A stretch of DNA of 64,000 nucleotides from assembly GCF_020819595.1 (NCBI RefSeq), contig NZ_JAJHNP010000012.1:178048-242047 (forward strand), in the 5' to 3' direction. The first letter of the stretch is position 1. The number at the start of each line of letters is the position of its first letter. Source of the stretch: Streptomyces barringtoniae (GTDB lineage Bacteria; Actinomycetota; Actinomycetes; Streptomycetales; Streptomycetaceae). The notes under the pieces were generated by a model. That model ran no database searches. It saw only the letters and a list, made by a program, of their open reading frames with translations, and was not told the DNA's origin. The position numbers and the translations under genes are program-made. Positions 26,965-35,541 of the stretch are shown one piece after another.

Positions 26965-27228
26965 TCAGTGACGGACGCGGGACCGGTCCAGCGCCGCGAT
27001 CCCGACCGCCGCCAGGGCGATCTGGATGAACCACTCGATCCAGTCGGGGCCCTTGGTGTCCGCGACCCCGAACCCGGCGGCGATCGCCGAGCCCAGCAGC
27101 GCGGCCACGATGCCGACGACGATGGTCCACAGGACGCCGATGTGCTGTCGCCCGGGGACGACCAGGCGCCCCAGGACGCCGATGACGAGGCCGATGACGA
27201 TGGCGCTGATGATGCCGGAGATCTCCAT
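26965..27228 (-). CDS. GlsB/YeaQ/YmgE family stress-response membrane protein
   Basis: 87 residues with three hydrophobic segments. The MEISGIISAIVIGLVIGVLGRLVVPG start and GVLWTIVVGIVAALLGSAIA are typical of the transglycosylase-associated/GlsB family. These are tiny inner-membrane proteins induced by general stress and of unknown mechanism. ATG 27228 is preferred over the in-frame GTG at 27234 because the AAAAGGGG sits at correct spacing for the former and family members begin MEISG. It is convergent with the GNAT gene. Confidence 0.9.
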   Translation of the reverse strand: MEISGIISAIVIGLVIGVLGRLVVPGRQHIGVLWTIVVGIVAALLGSAIAAGFGVADTKGPDWIEWFIQIALAAVGIAALDRSRVRH

Positions 27229-27439
27229 GTCCACCCCTTTTGGTCTTGTCTCCCGCCAAGCATGTGCCCGCTGTGGGCGGAGGCACTCCGCTCCGGTTAT
27301 TGCCGGGACTTTCTGTTCATCCGCGCTTCATGCCATGTACCTTTCAACCAATCGACGCGTGTAGAACCCTCAAGCGGGCTCTACGCGCGCAGACTTGGCG
27401 CCGCACCGCCTCTCCCCACCCCTCATGGAGGTTCGCCGG

Positions 27440-28891
27440 ATGCTCGGATCCAGGAGATCCCGCCGCAGACTCACCACCGCCCTGGCCGGTTTCGGGCTGC
27501 TCCTCACCGGAGCCGCCGTCCAGGTCGGCAGCGGCACCGCCGCCCACGCGGCGACCACGCACCGCATCCTGTTCGACAACGCCCACGCCGAGACGGCCGG
27601 CAACGCCGACTGGATCATCTCCACCAGCCAGCCCGACCCGCTCGGCCAGGACTCCTCCCCGTCCGCCGAGACCGACTGGACCGGCGCCCTGTCCTCCTGG
27701 GGCGTGGCGCTGCAGAAGACCGGCGACTACAGCCTGAAGACGCTGCCGTCGGGCTCCAGCCTCAGCTACGGCGGCTCGTCCTCGACCGACCTGTCGAACT
27801 TCGACACGCTGGTCCTGCCGGAACCCAACACGCTGTTCACGAGCGCCGAGAAGACGGCGATCATGAACTTCGTGAAGAACGGCGGCGGACTGTTCATGGT
27901 CTCCGACCACACCGGTGCCGACCGCAACAACGACGGCGCCGACGCGGTCAAGATCCTCAACGACCTGATGACGAACAACAGCGTCGACTCCACCGACCCG
28001 TTCGGCTTCTCGATCGACTCGCTCAACATCGGCTCCGACCACCCGGCGGCGATCAGCGACAGCACCGACCCGGTGCTGCACGGCTCCTTCGGCACCGTCA
28101 CCAAGAGCCTGATCGCCAACGGCACCACCGCCACGCTCAAGCCGTCGGACAACCCGAACGTCAAGGGCCTGCTCTACCGCACCGGTTACTCCGGCAACAC
28201 CGGCGCCTTCTTCCTCACCAGCACCTTCGGCAGCGGCCGCGTCGCGTTCTGGGGAGACAGCTCCCCGATCGACGACGGCACCGGCCAGTCCGGAAACACC
28301 CTGTACGACGGCTGGAACGACTCCAGCGCCACCGACGCCCCCCTCGCCCTGAACGCCACCGCCTGGCTGGCCGGTTCGGGCACCAGCAGCGGCGGGGGAG
28401 GCGGCGGTGGCGGCACCTGCACCGCCGCGCAGCTGCTCGGCAACAACGGCTTCGAGTCCGGCAGCACCACGTGGAGCGCGTCCAGCGGCGTCATCACCAA
28501 CGCGACGGGTGAACCGGCCCATGCGGGCTCGTACTACGCCTGGCTCGACGGCTACGGCACCGCCACCACCGACACCCTGTCCCAGTCGGTGACCATCCCG
28601 TCCGGCTGCTCGACGGCCGCGCTCAGCTTCTACCTGCACATCGACACGGCCGAGACCTCGACCAGCACGGCCTACGACACCCTCAAGGTCCAGGTCCTGA
28701 GCAGCTCGGGCACGGTCCTCGGCACCCTGGCGACGTACTCGAACCTCAACGCCGCCTCCGGCTACACCCAGCGCAGCTTCGACCTCAGCGGTTACGCCGG
28801 GCAAACCGTCACGCTGAAGTTCACCGGCACCGAGGGCTCCCAGTACCAGACGTCGTTCGTCGTGGACGACACCGCGCTCAACGTGAGCTGA
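27440..28891 (+). CDS. secreted two-domain protein with C-terminal carbohydrate-binding-like domain
   Basis: 483 residues. Signal peptide through about residue 37. The first domain (about 40-310) is a class-I-glutaminase-like alpha/beta fold (LVLPEPNTLFTSAEKTAIMNFVKNGGG, MVSDHTGAD), without a recognisable catalytic triad. An eight-glycine linker leads to a C-terminal domain beginning NGFESG, which looks like a jelly-roll carbohydrate- or protease-associated binding domain. GGAGG eight bases upstream fixes ATG 27440. It converges on the glucosaminidase gene with a 14-base overlap, so the two share their 3' region. Function is unproven. Confidence 0.78.
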   Translation: MLGSRRSRRRLTTALAGFGLLLTGAAVQVGSGTAAHAATTHRILFDNAHAETAGNADWIISTSQPDPLGQDSSPSAETDWTGALSSWGVALQKTGDYSLKTLPSGSSLSYGGSSSTDLSNFDTLVLPEPNTLFTSAEKTAIMNFVKNGGGLFMVSDHTGADRNNDGADAVKILNDLMTNNSVDSTDPFGFSIDSLNIGSDHPAAISDSTDPVLHGSFGTVTKSLIANGTTATLKPSDNPNVKGLLYRTGYSGNTGAFFLTSTFGSGRVAFWGDSSPIDDGTGQSGNTLYDGWNDSSATDAPLALNATAWLAGSGTSSGGGGGGGGTCTAAQLLGNNGFESGSTTWSASSGVITNATGEPAHAGSYYAWLDGYGTATTDTLSQSVTIPSGCSTAALSFYLHIDTAETSTSTAYDTLKVQVLSSSGTVLGTLATYSNLNAASGYTQRSFDLSGYAGQTVTLKFTGTEGSQYQTSFVVDDTALNVS

Positions 28892-31652
28892 ACCGGCCGG
28901 GGGCGGGCCGTACCGGTCCGCCCCCGTTCCGCCGGGCCGCCGGCACCGTCCGCTCCGCAGTGTTCCAGCCGGAGACCCGCACACCCGGCGCCGAGCCGTG
29001 CAGATCGGCCGTCCGGCAGGTGGCGGTCAGCGTCACCGACTCGCCCGGCCACAGGCTCACCTCGTTGTCCGACCAGCGCACCGGCAGCACCGGCCTGCCC
29101 TGCGCGTCCACGAGGTGGACGTCCGTCAGCAGTGCCGGGGTCTTCCCGCTCCCGGTGTTGCGCAGGGTGACCGTCGTGGTCGACGTACCGTCCGACGACT
29201 CGGTGGCCGCCGTCGCCGACACCGGGGCCTGCGCCATCGAGGCGAGCGCGCTGAGGTCGGCGTAGCTCGTCGTGGGCGTGTAGTACCAGGTGGTGCCGGA
29301 CCAGTCGAGGGTGTCGGGCCGGGTGGAGAGCCAGTACACGTTACGGCTCACCTCCTTGCCGTCCGCGCCGGTCAGGACCAGGCGGAGCAGATACGTCGAG
29401 GACAGTCCGCCCACCGAGGACGGCAGGGTGAGCGCGGTGCCGTGCGCCCCGTCACCGCCCACCGTCAGCCCGCCCACCGTCTTGTCGTACTTCTGCGTCC
29501 CGTCGGGGTTGAACACGGTGGCCCGGACGGTGAGGCCGGTCGCGGAGGCGTGCCGGTGGTTGACGACGACGACCGAGCGGTTGTCGTACGAGTACTGGAT
29601 GTGCAGCGGCTCGTTCGCCTTCTTCGCGCCGAAGTAGGCCCCGCCCTGATCGAGGTAGCGGTCCATCAGCTGCCAGTGCAGCGAGGTCCAGCCGCTGTTG
29701 AACATCCAGTGGATCACTCCGGTCGAGGGCTTGGCGGAGTCCGTGGCGTTGCGCTGGTACGCCTCGAACTGGGCGCGGACGTTCTCGTACTGGGCCAGCT
29801 GGGCCTTGCGCACGTAGTCGGCGAGGCTCTTCGGGGCGCCGTAGCGGCCGGTGAGGGCGGTGTCGTAGATCTTGAGCGTGCCGAAGACCGAGGACGGCGA
29901 GCGGTGGTACTGCTTCGCGTCCGGGTCCTTCCAGAGGGTGTCCAGCTCGGCCGGGGTCAGCATGCGGCGCAGGGTGTCGAGTGTGGGGATGCTGGGGCCC
30001 GCGCTCGTCTCGGAGTTGAAGCCGGTGGCCCCGCCCTCGCGCTTGGCGTACCAGTAGCCGGGCGGCACCCAGTCGTAGGGCCCTGTCATCTTCATGCCCG
30101 AACTGCCCAGCTGCGGCGAGGAGTTGTCCGAGGCGGCGGAGACCACCGGGTCGGGCCAGTCGGCGGCCTTCAGGGCGTCCAGGTAGGTCTTCTCGATCCT
30201 CGCGTCGGGCGCGAAGTCGCTGCCGATCAGGAAGGAGATCACGCTCGGGTGGTCGCGCAGCCGGGCGGCCTCGGCGGCCATGGACGCCTGTGCCACCGGA
30301 TAGTCGGCCTCGGTCCACTTGTCGCCCGTCTCGCTGCCGTTGACCTGGCCTTCCCACTTGTCGCAGCACTCCCAGCCCGGCAGGGTGAGGATGCCGTAGC
30401 GGTCGGCCAGGTCGAAGAACTCGTCGGGCTCCAGGTGCCCTTCCAGACGGATGGTGTTGAGGCCCAGGTCGAGGGCGTACTTCAGCCGGTCCTCGGCAGA
30501 TGTGGTGTCCCAGCGCAGGAACTCGTCCGGCGACCAGCCGCCGCCCTTGATCAGCAGTGTGCGGCCGTTGATCAGGTACTGGCGTGCGCCGTCGGCGTTC
30601 AGCGGGGCCCGCACGTCGCGGATGCCGAAGCTCTCGTGCGCGGTGTCGGACGTCGTACCGGCGACGGACGCGGTGAGGTTGAGGCCGTACAGCGGCTGTC
30701 CGCCCATCCCGGCCGGCCACCACACCTCCGGCGAGGTGAGATGCAGTCCCGGGGTGTCGGCGGGGGAGAAGGCGACGGTCTTCGTCTCGTGGGCGGCGAG
30801 CGGAACCCGCCGGGTGAACGTGGTCGCGCCGATGCGTCCGGTGACCTCGGCGGTGACCGCGCTGCCGGTGTCGTTGCGGGCCTGCGCCTTCACCGTCAGG
30901 TCGGCGGACGCGAGCGACGGCACGGCGAGCCCGGTGGTCACGTGCGCGTCGCGCAGCGCCACCGGGCCGCTCCTGCGCACCAGGACGTCACGGACGATGC
31001 CCATGTTCCGGTCGGGCGGAGGCTGGAGCCAGTCGATCCAGCCCATGGTGAGGTCCTTGTCCGGGTCGTTGGGCCGGATGCGGAAGGCGACCGTGTTGGT
31101 GCCGGACCTGACCAGTGAGGTGATGTCCAGCTCGTGGTGCGTGTAGGCACCGGTGACGTCCGCGGCCTGCGCCACCTGATGGCCGTCGACATAGACGTCG
31201 GCCGCCGGGATCACCCCGCTGAAGTCGAGGTAGGTGCGCTGCGTGGTGTCCTGGACGGTGAAGTCGGAGCGGTACCACCAGGGGACCTGGAAGTCGGCCT
31301 TCGGGATCTTCTGCTGGTTGGTGGAGTAGAAGGGGTCGGCGTACACGCCGTCGGCGAGCAGCGCGCCCAGGACCGTGGAGCGGGGGCCCGCCGGATACCA
31401 GCCCTGCGCCGGATAGCCCGGGGAGGAGATGACGTCCGGCGATTCGCTCACCTTCGCCGAGGACTGGATGGCGTAACCGGCCAGCGGTGTGCCGGTGCCG
31501 GCCGCGGCGGGGACGCGGGTGGTCCGGGCGGGCCCGTGCGGCGGGGCCGGCTGCCGGGCACCGGCCCAGGCGCCGCCGGTCAGGGAGCCGAGCAGGCCGA
31601 GGACGAGGGCGGTGACGGCGTACCGGCGTCCGAGGGCGGGGCGAGGGGACAT
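28878..31652 (-). CDS. exo-beta-D-glucosaminidase (GH2, CsxA type)
   Basis: 924 residues with an export signal (first ~31). GH2 layout: sugar-binding domain, immunoglobulin-like domain, TIM barrel, two C-terminal beta domains. In the barrel LIGSDFAPD puts Asp479 where most GH2 enzymes have Glu, and NSETSAG gives Glu548. These fit the Asp/Glu pair that I recall defining the CsxA exochitosanase subfamily. It would release glucosamine from chitosan oligomers outside the cell. A ROK operator-like palindrome lies 19 bases upstream of the ATG and the ROK gene lies behind it on the same strand. Confidence 0.9.
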   Translation of the reverse strand: MSPRPALGRRYAVTALVLGLLGSLTGGAWAGARQPAPPHGPARTTRVPAAAGTGTPLAGYAIQSSAKVSESPDVISSPGYPAQGWYPAGPRSTVLGALLADGVYADPFYSTNQQKIPKADFQVPWWYRSDFTVQDTTQRTYLDFSGVIPAADVYVDGHQVAQAADVTGAYTHHELDITSLVRSGTNTVAFRIRPNDPDKDLTMGWIDWLQPPPDRNMGIVRDVLVRRSGPVALRDAHVTTGLAVPSLASADLTVKAQARNDTGSAVTAEVTGRIGATTFTRRVPLAAHETKTVAFSPADTPGLHLTSPEVWWPAGMGGQPLYGLNLTASVAGTTSDTAHESFGIRDVRAPLNADGARQYLINGRTLLIKGGGWSPDEFLRWDTTSAEDRLKYALDLGLNTIRLEGHLEPDEFFDLADRYGILTLPGWECCDKWEGQVNGSETGDKWTEADYPVAQASMAAEAARLRDHPSVISFLIGSDFAPDARIEKTYLDALKAADWPDPVVSAASDNSSPQLGSSGMKMTGPYDWVPPGYWYAKREGGATGFNSETSAGPSIPTLDTLRRMLTPAELDTLWKDPDAKQYHRSPSSVFGTLKIYDTALTGRYGAPKSLADYVRKAQLAQYENVRAQFEAYQRNATDSAKPSTGVIHWMFNSGWTSLHWQLMDRYLDQGGAYFGAKKANEPLHIQYSYDNRSVVVVNHRHASATGLTVRATVFNPDGTQKYDKTVGGLTVGGDGAHGTALTLPSSVGGLSSTYLLRLVLTGADGKEVSRNVYWLSTRPDTLDWSGTTWYYTPTTSYADLSALASMAQAPVSATAATESSDGTSTTTVTLRNTGSGKTPALLTDVHLVDAQGRPVLPVRWSDNEVSLWPGESVTLTATCRTADLHGSAPGVRVSGWNTAERTVPAARRNGGGPVRPAPGRFSSR
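28898..28926. terminator. hairpin in the overlap of the two convergent genes
   Basis: CGGGGGCGG (28898-28906) pairs with CCGCCCCCG (28918-28926), loop 11 bases. It starts 7 bases after the stop of the secreted two-domain protein and lies inside the last codons of the glucosaminidase gene, so it could end the plus-strand transcript. Confidence 0.5.
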
Positions 31653-31670
31653 GACAGGGCTCCCGGGCTG

Positions 31671-31691
31671 TAAAGTTAGGAAACTTTACTA
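31671..31691. promoter_or_regulatory. ROK operator candidate upstream of the glucosaminidase gene
   Basis: Read on the minus strand this 21-base site is TAGTAAAGTT followed by TCCTAACTTTA. It contains the perfect dyad GTAAAGTT (31670-31677)-AGGA-AACTTTAC (31682-31689). It matches the site at 32987-33007 at 17 of 21 positions without gaps, and both flank the ROK gene. Confidence 0.75.
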
Positions 31692-31760
31692 ATCTGGCTC
31701 AAGCTAGGGCGCCGTGCGGGGTCGTGTCAATGACGGTGGGCGGTGGCGCCGTTCGGGCGG

Positions 31761-32945
31761 TCAGGTTCCGGCCGTCCGGCGCTCGAACACCAGGTCCCGC
31801 GCCGTGTCCAGCGCCGTGGCCACCGCGCCGAGCAGCACCGCGTCCTCGCCCAGGCGGCTCGGCGCGATCCGCGGCCGCAGCGGGGTGAGCGCGCGCACCT
31901 GCTCCTGGACCGGGCGCAGCAGCAGGTCGACGCTGTGGCCGACGCCGCCGCCGAGCACCACCAGATCCGGGTCGAGCACCGCGGCGGCGGCCGCCACCGT
32001 GTGTGCGATGCGCTCGGCCTCCAGCTCCACCGCCCGCAGGGCGGCCGGATTCCCCTGCCGGGCCGCGTCGAAGACCGCCTTCGCCGTGAGCTGCCCGCTC
32101 ATCCCGAACTCCCGGGCGGCCTCCACCACGGCCACCCCGGACACCGCGTCCTCCAGCCGCTCCGGCTTGTGCCGGCCCGGCCAGGGCAGGAAGCCGATCT
32201 CGCCGGCCAGCCCGTGCGCCCCCGTGAACAGCCGTCCCTCGCCGACCACGCCCATGCCCAGTCCGGTGCCGATCAGGATGTACGCGAAGAGCCGGCTGCC
32301 GGTGCCGACGCCGTACGTGTACTCGCCGAGCGCCGCCAGGTTTGCGTCGTTGTGCACCTCAAGCGGTACGCCCAGCTCCTCGCGCATCCGGTCGACGAGC
32401 CCCGCGCGCCCCCAGCCCGGCAGGTGCATCGCGTACCGCACCCGGCGCTGCTTCTCGTCGTAGACACCCGGCGTGCCGACCACCCCGTGCACCACCTCGG
32501 CCGGGTCCACGCCCGAGTTGCCGATCACCTGCCGGGCGGTGCCCACGACCAGGTCGGCCAGAGCGGCGGAGGCGCGGGCCCGGTTGCGTACGTCGGCCCG
32601 GGCGACCACCGTGCCGTCCAGGTCGACCACCGCAACGCGCAGCCAGCCGCGGCCGATGTCCACGCCGAGCGCGTACCCGGCGGCCGGGTCGGGGGCGTAG
32701 AGCACGGCGGTACGCCCGCGCTCCGGGGCGTGGGTGCCGACCTCGTGCACCAGGCCGGCCGTCTCCAGGGAGGCCAGCGCACTGGAGACCGTCGGCTTCG
32801 ACAGTCCGGTCTCCCGGGCCAGTTGGGCGCGCGATGCCGCGCCGAGGGTGCGCAGCCGGTCCAGCAGCAGCCGCTCGTTGGTGCTGCGCAGCCGCCGGCG
32901 GTTCCAGGGCTGTTCCTGCTGCTCTATGACGTCGCTGGCGGCCAT
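31761..32945 (-). CDS. ROK family transcriptional regulator
   Basis: 394 residues. A winged helix-turn-helix (SRAQLARETGLSKPTVSSALASLETAGLV) is followed by a sugar-kinase-like ROK domain with an ATP-phosphate motif (GVDIGRGWLRVAVVDL) and GLAGEIGFLPW. The expected zinc motif CxCGxxGC after the latter is absent, so structural zinc is lost or replaced. It presumably represses the glucosaminidase gene and the divergent permease, responding to an amino sugar. ATG 32945 is preferred; an ATG 18 bases earlier is possible. It is co-directional with the glucosaminidase gene 109 bases downstream. Confidence 0.9.
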   Translation of the reverse strand: MAASDVIEQQEQPWNRRRLRSTNERLLLDRLRTLGAASRAQLARETGLSKPTVSSALASLETAGLVHEVGTHAPERGRTAVLYAPDPAAGYALGVDIGRGWLRVAVVDLDGTVVARADVRNRARASAALADLVVGTARQVIGNSGVDPAEVVHGVVGTPGVYDEKQRRVRYAMHLPGWGRAGLVDRMREELGVPLEVHNDANLAALGEYTYGVGTGSRLFAYILIGTGLGMGVVGEGRLFTGAHGLAGEIGFLPWPGRHKPERLEDAVSGVAVVEAAREFGMSGQLTAKAVFDAARQGNPAALRAVELEAERIAHTVAAAAAVLDPDLVVLGGGVGHSVDLLLRPVQEQVRALTPLRPRIAPSRLGEDAVLLGAVATALDTARDLVFERRTAGT

Positions 32946-32986
32946 CGCACCATTCTCACGCATTCCCCGCGCACACTTGACGCGGC

Positions 32987-33007
32987 TAGTAAGGCTCCTT
33001 AACTTTA
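32987..33007. promoter_or_regulatory. ROK operator candidate between ROK and permease genes
   Basis: The site is TAGTAAGGCT followed by CCTTAACTTTA, 17 of 21 identical to the one before the glucosaminidase gene. It sits 42 bases before the ROK ATG and 78 before the permease ATG, fit to control both divergent genes including autoregulation. Confidence 0.7.
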
Positions 33008-33084
33008 TCGCCCAGTCAGCCCGGCCGGGGCGTGCCGCCTGCGACGGGCACACGGCCCGCGTGCCCGTCGCGTCAGGAGTCCCC

Positions 33085-34533
33085 ATGTCCGGTAGTCCGC
33101 CGCCCACGGGTGGTTTCGTCCGTCGTGTCGGCCTGTTCCAGGCCACGGCGATCAACATGAGCCAGATGTGCGGCATCGGGCCGTTCGTCACGATCCCGCT
33201 GATGGTCACCGCGTTCGGCGGGCCGCAGGCGGTCATCGGCTTCGTCGCGGGCGCCGTCCTCGCGCTGTGCGACGGACTGGTCTGGGCAGAGCTGGGCGCC
33301 TCGATGCCCGGCTCCGGCGGCAGTTACGTCTATCTGCGCCAGGCCTTCCAGTACCGCACCGGCCGGCTGATGCCGTTCCTGTTCGTGTGGACGGCGATGC
33401 TCTTCATCCCGCTGATCATGTCCACGGGCGTGGTCGGCTTCGTCCAGTACCTGGGCTACCTCGCCCCGGATCTCGGGCAGACGGCGGGCGACCTGGTCGG
33501 CCTCGGCGTCATCGCGCTGGTCGTGCTGCTGCTCTGGCGCGGCATCGAGCACATCGCCCGGATCACCGCCGTGATGTGGGTGGTGATGATCGCCTCGGTC
33601 CTGCTGGTGATCGTCGCCGCGGCCTCCGACTTCAGCCCGCACCTGGCCTTCACCTACCCGTCGGGCGCCTTCGACCTGACGAGCAACCACTTCTGGCTCG
33701 GCTTCGCCGCCGGCCTGACCATCGGCATCTACGACTACCTCGGCTACAACACCACCGCGTACATGGGTGCCGAGATCAAGGACCCGGGCCGAATCCTCCC
33801 GCGCTCGATCCTCTTCTCCATCCTCGGCATCATGGCGATCTACCTGCTCCTCCAGATCGGCACCCTCGGTGTCATCGACTGGCGCCGGATGGCCGACCCG
33901 CACGACATCGCCTCCACCTCGGTCGCCTCGGCGGTGCTGGAGAAGACCTGGGGCAAGGGCGCGGCCGACACGGTCACCGCGCTGATCCTGATCACGGCCT
34001 TCGCCTCGGTCTTCACCGGCCTGCTCGGCGGCTCCCGGGTGCCCTACGACGCCGCCCGCGACCGCGTCTTCTTCCGGCCGTACGAGAAGCTGCACCCCAA
34101 GCACCGCTTCCCGATGCTGGGACTCGCCACCATGGGCGTGATCACCGCCGTCGGCTTCCTGATCGGGCGGCACACCGACCTCGCCACCCTCATCCAGCTC
34201 CTGACCACGGTGATGGTGATCGTCCAGGCGCTCGCCCAGATCGTGGCCCTCACCGTGCTGCGGCGGCGGCAGCCGCAGCTGCGCCGCCCGTACCGGATGT
34301 GGCTGTATCCGCTGCCGAGCCTCGTCGCGTTCGCGGGCTGGTGCGTGATCTACGGGTACGCCGACAAGAACTCCCCGGGCCGTCATCCCATCGAATGGTC
34401 CCTGGCCTGGCTGGCGCTCGGCTGTGTGGCCTACGTCGTGTGGGCGCGGCTGGAGAAGGTGTGGCCGTTCGGGGAGAAGGAGATCAGCGAGGAGTACCTG
34501 GCGGGCGCGGACCCCGACGTGGCCCCCGTGTGA
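33085..34533 (+). CDS. APC superfamily amino acid/amine permease
   Basis: 482 residues with about 12 hydrophobic segments. The first segment holds the unwound MCGIGPFVTIP glycine pattern and later PGSGGSYVYLRQAF, typical of APC transporters that bring in amino acids or amines by proton coupling. AGGAG sits four bases before ATG 33085. It is transcribed divergently from the ROK regulator across a shared operator-like site, which suggests amino-sugar or amino-acid uptake coordinated with chitosan breakdown. The coupling is inference. Confidence 0.88.
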   Translation: MSGSPPPTGGFVRRVGLFQATAINMSQMCGIGPFVTIPLMVTAFGGPQAVIGFVAGAVLALCDGLVWAELGASMPGSGGSYVYLRQAFQYRTGRLMPFLFVWTAMLFIPLIMSTGVVGFVQYLGYLAPDLGQTAGDLVGLGVIALVVLLLWRGIEHIARITAVMWVVMIASVLLVIVAAASDFSPHLAFTYPSGAFDLTSNHFWLGFAAGLTIGIYDYLGYNTTAYMGAEIKDPGRILPRSILFSILGIMAIYLLLQIGTLGVIDWRRMADPHDIASTSVASAVLEKTWGKGAADTVTALILITAFASVFTGLLGGSRVPYDAARDRVFFRPYEKLHPKHRFPMLGLATMGVITAVGFLIGRHTDLATLIQLLTTVMVIVQALAQIVALTVLRRRQPQLRRPYRMWLYPLPSLVAFAGWCVIYGYADKNSPGRHPIEWSLAWLALGCVAYVVWARLEKVWPFGEKEISEEYLAGADPDVAPV

Positions 34534-34609
34534 CAGCCGGCCTCTCACCGGCACGCACCAAGGCGCGGCGCCGTACCGACGTTGCCCGGCACGGCGCACA
34601 CGCCGATGC

Positions 34610-34644
34610 GCCGGCTCTCCGGAAGGCAGGTCCGGAGAGCCGGC
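34610..34644. terminator. bidirectional hairpin between permease and repeat-protein genes
   Basis: A perfect 14-base stem (34610-34623 with 34631-34644) with a 7-base loop stands between convergent genes, 76 bases after one stop and 6 bases from the other. It can serve both strands. Confidence 0.8.
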
Positions 34645-34650
34645 ACACCG

Positions 34651-35316
34651 TCATTTCCCCTGCCGGGCCTGTCGGTCGACCTGCACGTGGACCGTGGGCT
34701 CGGCCGCGCTGGTCCCGGGGGCGTCGTCCACCCAGGACGTCACCCGGCCGTCCGGCTGCAGGAGGACATGCAGGCCGTTGTTCTGGCCGCGGGCGGCGTG
34801 GTCCTTGGCGACGAGGGTGCCGTACTTGGTGCCGTTGGCGTAGACGTCGGCTTCGTAGTGGTGGGCGCTGAGCCGGTAGACCTTGGCGGTCGAGGTGTCG
34901 TCGGCCAGTGTCGTGGTGGAGACGAGGATGCGTTCGGCGGCGGGCCGGAGCTCGGGTTGGGCCCGCTCGATCCAGGACGTCACCCTGCCGTTCGGGTGCA
35001 GCGTGACGTGCAGGCCGTTGTTCTGGCCGCGGGCGGCGTGGTCCTTGGCGACGAGGGTGCCGTACTTGGTGCCCTTCGCCCAGATCTCTGCCACGAACCG
35101 GTGCTTGCCGGTCTTGTAGACCTTGGCGACGGAGACCTTGTCCGCGAGCCGCACCGTCTTGACGGGGACGCGCTTGTCCTTGCAGGGGGCCGAGGCGTGG
35201 GCGACGGGCGCCGCCTCTGGTGCGGCGGCGGCGAACGCCCCGGAGGCCGAGGCGGCGAGGACGGCGGTGGCGCCGGCGGCGACGAGGGTGGTGCGCAGGG
35301 TGCGAAGAGCACGCAT
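34651..35316 (-). CDS. secreted protein with an internal tandem duplication
   Basis: 221 residues; signal peptide to about residue 31, one cysteine afterwards. Two ~80-residue units each end in GTKYGTLVAKDHAARGQNNG, then LHV, a short variable stretch and GRVTSW. The two copies contain a 65-base segment identical at DNA level (34769-34833 and 35009-35073), exactly 240 bases apart, so the duplication is recent or kept alike by gene conversion. I do not recognise the fold; it may be a small beta domain that binds a wall or matrix component. AAGGA precedes the ATG. Confidence 0.8.
   Translation of the reverse strand: MRALRTLRTTLVAAGATAVLAASASGAFAAAAPEAAPVAHASAPCKDKRVPVKTVRLADKVSVAKVYKTGKHRFVAEIWAKGTKYGTLVAKDHAARGQNNGLHVTLHPNGRVTSWIERAQPELRPAAERILVSTTTLADDTSTAKVYRLSAHHYEADVYANGTKYGTLVAKDHAARGQNNGLHVLLQPDGRVTSWVDDAPGTSAAEPTVHVQVDRQARQGK
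34769..34833. repeat. 65-base identical direct repeat, copy 1
   Basis: Identical to 35009-35073 over all 65 bases and offset by exactly 240 bases (80 codons). Both copies lie inside the secreted repeat-protein gene and code for the GTKYGTLVAKDHAARGQNNG region. Confidence 0.9.
35009..35073. repeat. 65-base identical direct repeat, copy 2
   Basis: Second copy of the 65-base sequence at 34769-34833; encodes the first (N-terminal) protein repeat because the gene is on the minus strand. Confidence 0.9.
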
Positions 35317-35506
35317 CGGTGAACTGTCCTTCGATCGGTTTCGTTCGTCGGTGTGTCTTGGACACTACGGACCGTTCATCAGGGTCGCCCGTACGTCGTG
35401 TAACAGATGTTCGTAGCGTTCTTCGCGAATCGGAACATAATCCAGGGTTCAACCGGGCGATCTGGACTGATTTCTTAGGTGATCAGGCGCCCAGGCCTGC
35501 CCTTCC

Positions 35507-35535
35507 TTGACATGCAAGTAACGGCCTGCATAACG
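35507..35535 (+). promoter_or_regulatory. consensus housekeeping promoter for a leaderless transcript
   Basis: TTGACA (35507-35512) is separated by 17 bases from ATAACG (35530-35535). The expected transcription start falls on or next to the in-frame GTG at 35542, so the ArsR-SRPBCC gene is probably translated from a leaderless mRNA. Confidence 0.65.
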
Positions 35536-35541
35536 TTGAGT

